Shown in pieces: positions 8,041-10,937 of a DNA stretch of 10,937 nt. The stretch lies in the NCBI GenBank assembly GCA_016793415.1, contig JAEUMC010000228.1, forward strand, positions 1 through 10,937, read 5' to 3'. A program made the translations under genes and the position numbers. This stretch comes from Devosia sp. GTDB taxonomy: Bacteria > Pseudomonadota > Alphaproteobacteria > Rhizobiales > Devosiaceae. The notes under the pieces were generated by a model, which saw nothing but the letters and a program-made list of their open reading frames with translations, ran no database searches and was not told the origin of the DNA. The number at the start of each line of letters is the position of its first letter. The first letter of the stretch is position 1.

Positions 8041-9615
8041 TCAGCCGGCCCGAGCCAGGCGGGGATGCCAGCTCTGCCGGCCGTCGGCGCCGCCGGTCTC
8101 CTCGGCAACGACGAACACATCGACGATCCGGTCGAGTTGCTGCGCCTGGCCTTCGGTCTGCTCGATCGCCGCGTTGGTTTCTTCCACCAGTGCCGCATTG
8201 TGCTGGGTCATCTCGTCGATCTGCCGCACCGCGGTGGTCACCTCGCTGATGGTGCCCGATTGCAGCTGCGTGGCGCGGGCGATGCCCTCGATCAGCGAGC
8301 TGTTCTCGCGGATGCCCGAGAGCATCAGTTCGAGCTTGGCGCCGGCTTCCGAGACCAGCTTGGAGCCGCCGGACACCTCGGTGGTCGATTGCTCGATCAA
8401 CAGCTTCACCTCGGCCGAGGCATTGGCTGCCGACTGGGCCAGCCGGCGCACTTCCACGGCAACCACGGCAAAGCCCTTGCCGGCATCGCCGGCGCGTGCC
8501 GCCTCGACCGAGGCGTTGAGCGCCAGGAGGTTCGTCTGGAAGGCGATGTCGTCGATCAGCCCGATGATGTTGGAGATCTTGGCCGAGGACGACGAGATGC
8601 GCCCCATCGCCTCGTTGGCGAGCGTCATCACCGAGCCGGCTTCCTCGGCGTTCTGCGCCACGGTGCGGGTCTTGGTGTTGGCGGCGTCGGCGCGCCGGGC
8701 GTTCTCGGCCACCGTCTCGGCCAGCTGGTCCATCGCCGAGGAGGTCTGCGCCACCACGGCAGCCTGCTTGCTGGTGCGCTCGGCGAGGTCATTGGCGCCC
8801 GACAGGATCTCGCCGGTCGCGGTCTTCAGCGCGCCGGAAGTGCCGCGTAGCTGCGCGACGATTTCGTTGAGCCGCTCGGCGACATTGTTGGTGTCGTCCT
8901 TCAGCGGCTGCATCGCCGCATCGAACTCGGCAGTAATGCGTTCACGCAGGTCGCCGGCGCTCAGCTTCTTGAGCGCGCTGCCGGTCGCGGTCACTGCCCG
9001 CATCACCTTGTCGGCGTTCGATTGCGCGAGGTCGGCGGCCTCCTCGGTGACCTTGTCGAAATAGATGCTCACCGCATGGTCGATATCGATCAGCACCGCC
9101 TTGAGGATATCGGAGAGCGCCGCGGCCAGCCGGTCGGCATCCTCCAGCACGCGGGTGGATTCGGTGCGCTTGAGGCTCATCAACCCGGTCGGATGGAGCT
9201 TCAGCGCATCGACCATGAAGTCATGCACCACGCCCTTGACCAGTTGTTCGACGATCACCCCATAGCCGCCGATATACCAGCGCGGCTCGAGCCCGATCTT
9301 GGCGTGCCGGAGGCCGATGCGCTGGGTGGCGCGCACATAGTCCTCGTCGAAGCGGCCGGCGGCGATCTTCTTCCAGTGGTCGATCTGGCTGCCCTGGGCG
9401 CGCTTGACCTGGCTGTCATCGGCAAAGAAGCGGCTGACCTCGGGCACGCCGGCGATCTTTTCGTAAAAGCCGCGCAACGCCACCGGCAGGTGCTTGTCGA
9501 CATAGGGCTGAACCTGGCCGATGCGCGCCAGGGCGGCGGCATCGAGGCCGATGAAGTCGAGACGGGCTTTCAGTGCATCCGATAGGTCGGTCGATCCGGA
9601 CAAGTTTGCCTCCAT
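8041..9615 (-). CDS. globin-coupled methyl-accepting chemotaxis protein (HemAT-like)
   Basis: A 524-residue cytoplasmic receptor without membrane segments. The N-terminal sensor globin (about 1-175) contains FYEKIAGVPEVSRFF (50-64), a typical helix segment, and GLRHAKIGLEPRWYIGGYG (101-119), in which His104 is the expected proximal heme ligand as in HemAT. A short HAMP-like linker follows (LSAGDLRERITAEFD, 218-232), then the coiled-coil signalling domain with the conserved hairpin tip IDDIAFQTNLLALNASVEAA (354-373) and GDAGKGFAVVAVEVRRLA (376-393). Relatives bind oxygen and signal to CheA/CheW for aerotaxis. No che genes are nearby and there is no C-terminal NWETF-type pentapeptide. ATG 9615 was chosen because MEANLSGSTDL leads straight into the globin; longer frames reach 9711 with Arg-rich low-quality sequence. 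Ribosome-site match is weak. Confidence 0.95.
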   Translation of the reverse strand: MEANLSGSTDLSDALKARLDFIGLDAAALARIGQVQPYVDKHLPVALRGFYEKIAGVPEVSRFFADDSQVKRAQGSQIDHWKKIAAGRFDEDYVRATQRIGLRHAKIGLEPRWYIGGYGVIVEQLVKGVVHDFMVDALKLHPTGLMSLKRTESTRVLEDADRLAAALSDILKAVLIDIDHAVSIYFDKVTEEAADLAQSNADKVMRAVTATGSALKKLSAGDLRERITAEFDAAMQPLKDDTNNVAERLNEIVAQLRGTSGALKTATGEILSGANDLAERTSKQAAVVAQTSSAMDQLAETVAENARRADAANTKTRTVAQNAEEAGSVMTLANEAMGRISSSSAKISNIIGLIDDIAFQTNLLALNASVEAARAGDAGKGFAVVAVEVRRLAQSAANASAEVKLLIEQSTTEVSGGSKLVSEAGAKLELMLSGIRENSSLIEGIARATQLQSGTISEVTTAVRQIDEMTQHNAALVEETNAAIEQTEGQAQQLDRIVDVFVVAEETGGADGRQSWHPRLARAG

Positions 9616-9900
9616 TGCCTGGTGCCCGCCCCCCGGCAGGCAACCGCGGCGGCAAGCGTCCCACGCCTTTCTCTTGCGTCGCCACTGTATTGGTAACCAG
9701 TTCTCAACCATCGCAAATCACCTTAAGTATGCGCTCGAGTGCTTTGCGTCGGGTGTATTGCGGAAGCAATGACCGATGGTGCACGCAATAATTCCCTAAA
9801 GAAAATACTGTGATTCAGCTGCGTGTTTCTGCGTAGTCGACGTCGGCCGCCTGGCCGAGGGCAGGGCGTGACGCCTATCCGAGAGGTCGTTAGATGATAG

Positions 9901-9918
9901 ATAGACAGGTCTGTCTAT
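9901..9918. promoter_or_regulatory. TetR-type operator palindrome upstream of msrB
   Basis: ATAGACAGGTCTGTCTAT has two perfect 8-base arms around a central GT. It shares 16 consecutive bases with the palindrome at 10552-10567. Arms of the TAGACAG...CTGTCTA type are common TetR/AcrR-family operators. It lies 148 bases upstream of the msrB start; a flanking TTAGAT / TATTGG pair would be a poor promoter, so its target is unclear. Confidence 0.65.
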
Positions 9919-9968
9919 TGGGCGGGAACGGCAAGCGGCTAGACAAGGCGCAAGTCCAAGTCCAGCGA

Positions 9969-9988
9969 GACCACCGGCTTCCGCCAGT
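9969..9988 (+). repeat. 20-base relative of 10621-10640
   Basis: GACCACCGGCTTCCGCCAGT and GAGCACCGGCTTCTGCCAGT (10621-10640) agree at 18 of 20 bases. The distance from the upstream palindrome is 70 bases here and 73 there. The second copy is inside the coding region of the gene at 10595; here there is no start codon at the matching place, so this looks like a decayed partial copy of that gene's control region and 5' end. Confidence 0.5.
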
Positions 9989-10065
9989 CCTGCGACTTGC
10001 CCTCATGCAATGCTGGCCCCGGGCGATCGTCCACGCTAGGGTTCCTTCGTCTATGGAGGGTACTG

Positions 10066-10494
10066 ATGCTTAAGACCTTTCCGGTTACCCGGTCAGAGGC
10101 TGAGTGGCGGCAGCTGCTGACGCCTGAGCAGTTTCACATGCTGCGCGAGCAGGGGGCCGAGCGAGCGGGTAGTTCGGCGCTGGCCGAGGAAAAGCGCGCC
10201 GGCACTTTCTCCTGCATCGGCTGCGGTACGGTGCTGTTCGACTCAAGCGCAAAATTCGAGAGCGGGACTGGCTGGCCGAGCTTTTCGGCGCCCGTGCCTG
10301 GGGCGATAGAAACCGTCGCCGACGACAGCTATCTGGGCGGCCATCACGCCGGCTATGGCGTGCTTCGCACCGAAGTGATCTGCGCCACCTGCGGCAGTCA
10401 TGTCGGCCACATGTTCAACGATGGCCCGCCGCCCACCGGTCAGCGCTATTGCGCCAACGGCATCGGGCTGCGGTTCAGCCCAGCGGGCGGATAA
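10066..10494 (+). CDS. msrB: peptide-methionine (R)-S-oxide reductase
   Basis: A 142-residue MsrB, which reduces the R form of methionine sulfoxide in proteins after oxidative damage. Zinc is held by Cys50/Cys53 (SCIGCG) and Cys106/Cys109 (CATCGSHVGH). The substrate region FESGTGWPSF (64-73) and the motif GHMFNDGPPPTGQRYCANG are complete, with catalytic Cys129 in RYCANG. The length is normal and there is no signal peptide, so the protein is cytoplasmic. ATG 10066 has GGAGGG 5 bases ahead; the in-frame extension to 9997 reads through intergenic sequence. The gene is flanked on both sides by TetR-type palindromes. No msrA is visible. Confidence 0.96.
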   Translation: MLKTFPVTRSEAEWRQLLTPEQFHMLREQGAERAGSSALAEEKRAGTFSCIGCGTVLFDSSAKFESGTGWPSFSAPVPGAIETVADDSYLGGHHAGYGVLRTEVICATCGSHVGHMFNDGPPPTGQRYCANGIGLRFSPAGG

Positions 10495-10540
10495 CTCACC
10501 TGCACCTGAGAGCTGAGGCCTGCTCACGTTCGCGGCCAAG

Positions 10541-10570
10541 TTGACATGAACAGACAGGTCTGTCTATATC
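10541..10570 (+). promoter_or_regulatory. promoter with TetR-type operator in its spacer
   Basis: A consensus TTGACA (10541-10546) and TATATC (10565-10570) are separated by 18 bases. The spacer and the first -10 base contain AGACAGGTCTGTCT (10552-10565), the core of the same palindrome found at 9901-9918. A bound TetR-family dimer would exclude RNA polymerase. The predicted start is near 10577, 18 bases before the next gene's ATG. Confidence 0.72.
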
Positions 10571-10594
10571 GGCAGAAGTGCAGGAGAGGCAGCA

Positions 10595-10937
10595 ATGGTA
10601 ACCGCCCGAGCCACGCGCGCGAGCACCGGCTTCTGCCAGTTGCTGAGCCGCGAGCGGCAGCAGGCCTGGCTCGATGGCGAGCCGCTCGAGGATGCCGACG
10701 AGCGCCAGGAATCGGTCGAGCTCAGGTTCAAGTACCTGCCGCGTTACCAGAAATTCCTCGGTAAGCCGCAGGCAGCGGAGGTGCTAAAGCTCCTCGGCAG
10801 CTATGGCCGACAGTGCCTGCCCATGCCGCGCCGCACCGAGCGATACTGGTGGTCGGTCTCCTGCCTGCCATCCACCTCGGACAAGCCGCTGGTGCGGGTC
10901 AATGCCAGCTGGATGGAGTTCTTCACCCTCTATGCCG
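10595..10937 (+). CDS. hypothetical protein, 3' truncated by the window edge
   Basis: ATG 10595 opens a frame that stays open to the right edge (114 complete codons). AGGAGA stands 8 bases upstream and a strong promoter with an operator lies just before it, so it is very likely a gene. The protein starts MVTARATRASTGFCQLLSRE and continues with an acidic, helical stretch (LDGEPLEDADERQESVELRF), YLPRYQKFLGKPQ, a Tyr-Trp-Trp segment (RYWWSVSCLPS) and WMEFFTLYA. There is no signal peptide or membrane segment in the visible part. I do not recognise the family; it does not look like a TetR regulator or efflux protein, although its operator is of the type those use. The 5' coding bases 10621-10640 recur upstream of msrB. 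Confidence 0.75.
   Translation, partial: MVTARATRASTGFCQLLSRERQQAWLDGEPLEDADERQESVELRFKYLPRYQKFLGKPQAAEVLKLLGSYGRQCLPMPRRTERYWWSVSCLPSTSDKPLVRVNASWMEFFTLYA

Larger units (their letters stand above)
9616..10065. other. 450-base divergent intergenic region between chemoreceptor and msrB
   Basis: The stretch must carry the minus-strand chemoreceptor promoter and the msrB promoter. Bases about 9690-9840 are clearly richer in A and T than the window as a whole. A minus-strand pair, TTGCGA with CATAC-like CAATAC 18 bases on (around 9690-9720), is a weak promoter candidate. The right half holds a TetR-type palindrome (9901-9918) and a 20-base relative of the start of the gene at 10595 (9969-9988). 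I see no gene. Confidence 0.5.

Noticed and set aside
7619..9064. Long plus-strand open frame of 481 codons
   Set aside because: It is antisense to the LuxR and chemoreceptor genes and rich in Ser, Ala and Arg; a shadow of their codon pattern.
9757..9770. Small palindrome ATTGC-GGAA-GCAAT before the chemoreceptor
   Set aside because: Five base pairs with a four-base loop are too short to separate from chance in this stretch.

Overview
The window is a high-GC, gene-dense chromosomal segment that looks like an alphaproteobacterium of the order Hyphomicrobiales, plausibly Devosia or a relative. Supporting signs are the hprK / mannose-type EIIA / HPr cluster, an AccD without zinc-finger cysteines followed by folC, a small protein ending in the [15 protein letters not shown] signature, and a soluble globin-coupled chemoreceptor. 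The taxonomic call is inference; there is no rRNA or other marker here.

Left part (1-1961): regulatory phosphotransfer genes. The 3' end of HPr kinase/phosphorylase is followed by a complete EIIA-Man protein and, about 940 bases later, by HPr, which keeps both its catalytic His and the Ser that HprK phosphorylates. A secreted phosphodiester glycosidase (NAGPA/DUF2233) gene lies on the opposite strand between EIIA and HPr. Directly in front of HPr is a second, diverged copy of the last ~45 bases of the EIIA gene without its stop codon. I read this as the scar of the event that brought the glycosidase gene in and separated EIIA from HPr.

Middle part (1962-6047): a good promoter candidate precedes accD (fatty-acid synthesis), which is followed by folC (folate polyglutamylation). 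A 450-base stretch follows with no confident gene, carrying a near-perfect 40-base inverted repeat whose arms are themselves palindromic. Then come a minus-strand protein with a nucleotidyltransferase-like motif and a short plus-strand protein of the DESFPASD type.

Right part (6143-9615): a PadR-type repressor and a DUF6194 protein are divergently transcribed from an 85-base gap that holds two copies of an 18-base palindrome exactly 30 bp apart, a probable autoregulated switch. They are followed by a LuxR-type regulator with an atypical signal-binding pocket and a cytoplasmic globin-coupled methyl-accepting chemotaxis protein, both on the minus strand.

Right edge (9616-10937): msrB (methionine sulfoxide reductase B) lies between two copies of a TetR-type palindrome, ATAGACAGGTCTGTCTAT and a close relative. 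The second copy sits inside the spacer of a strong promoter for an unrecognised gene that runs off the window. A 20-base match 70-73 bases downstream of each palindrome suggests the flanks of msrB are old copies of each other. I see no tRNA, rRNA, CRISPR array, complete IS element or phage gene.
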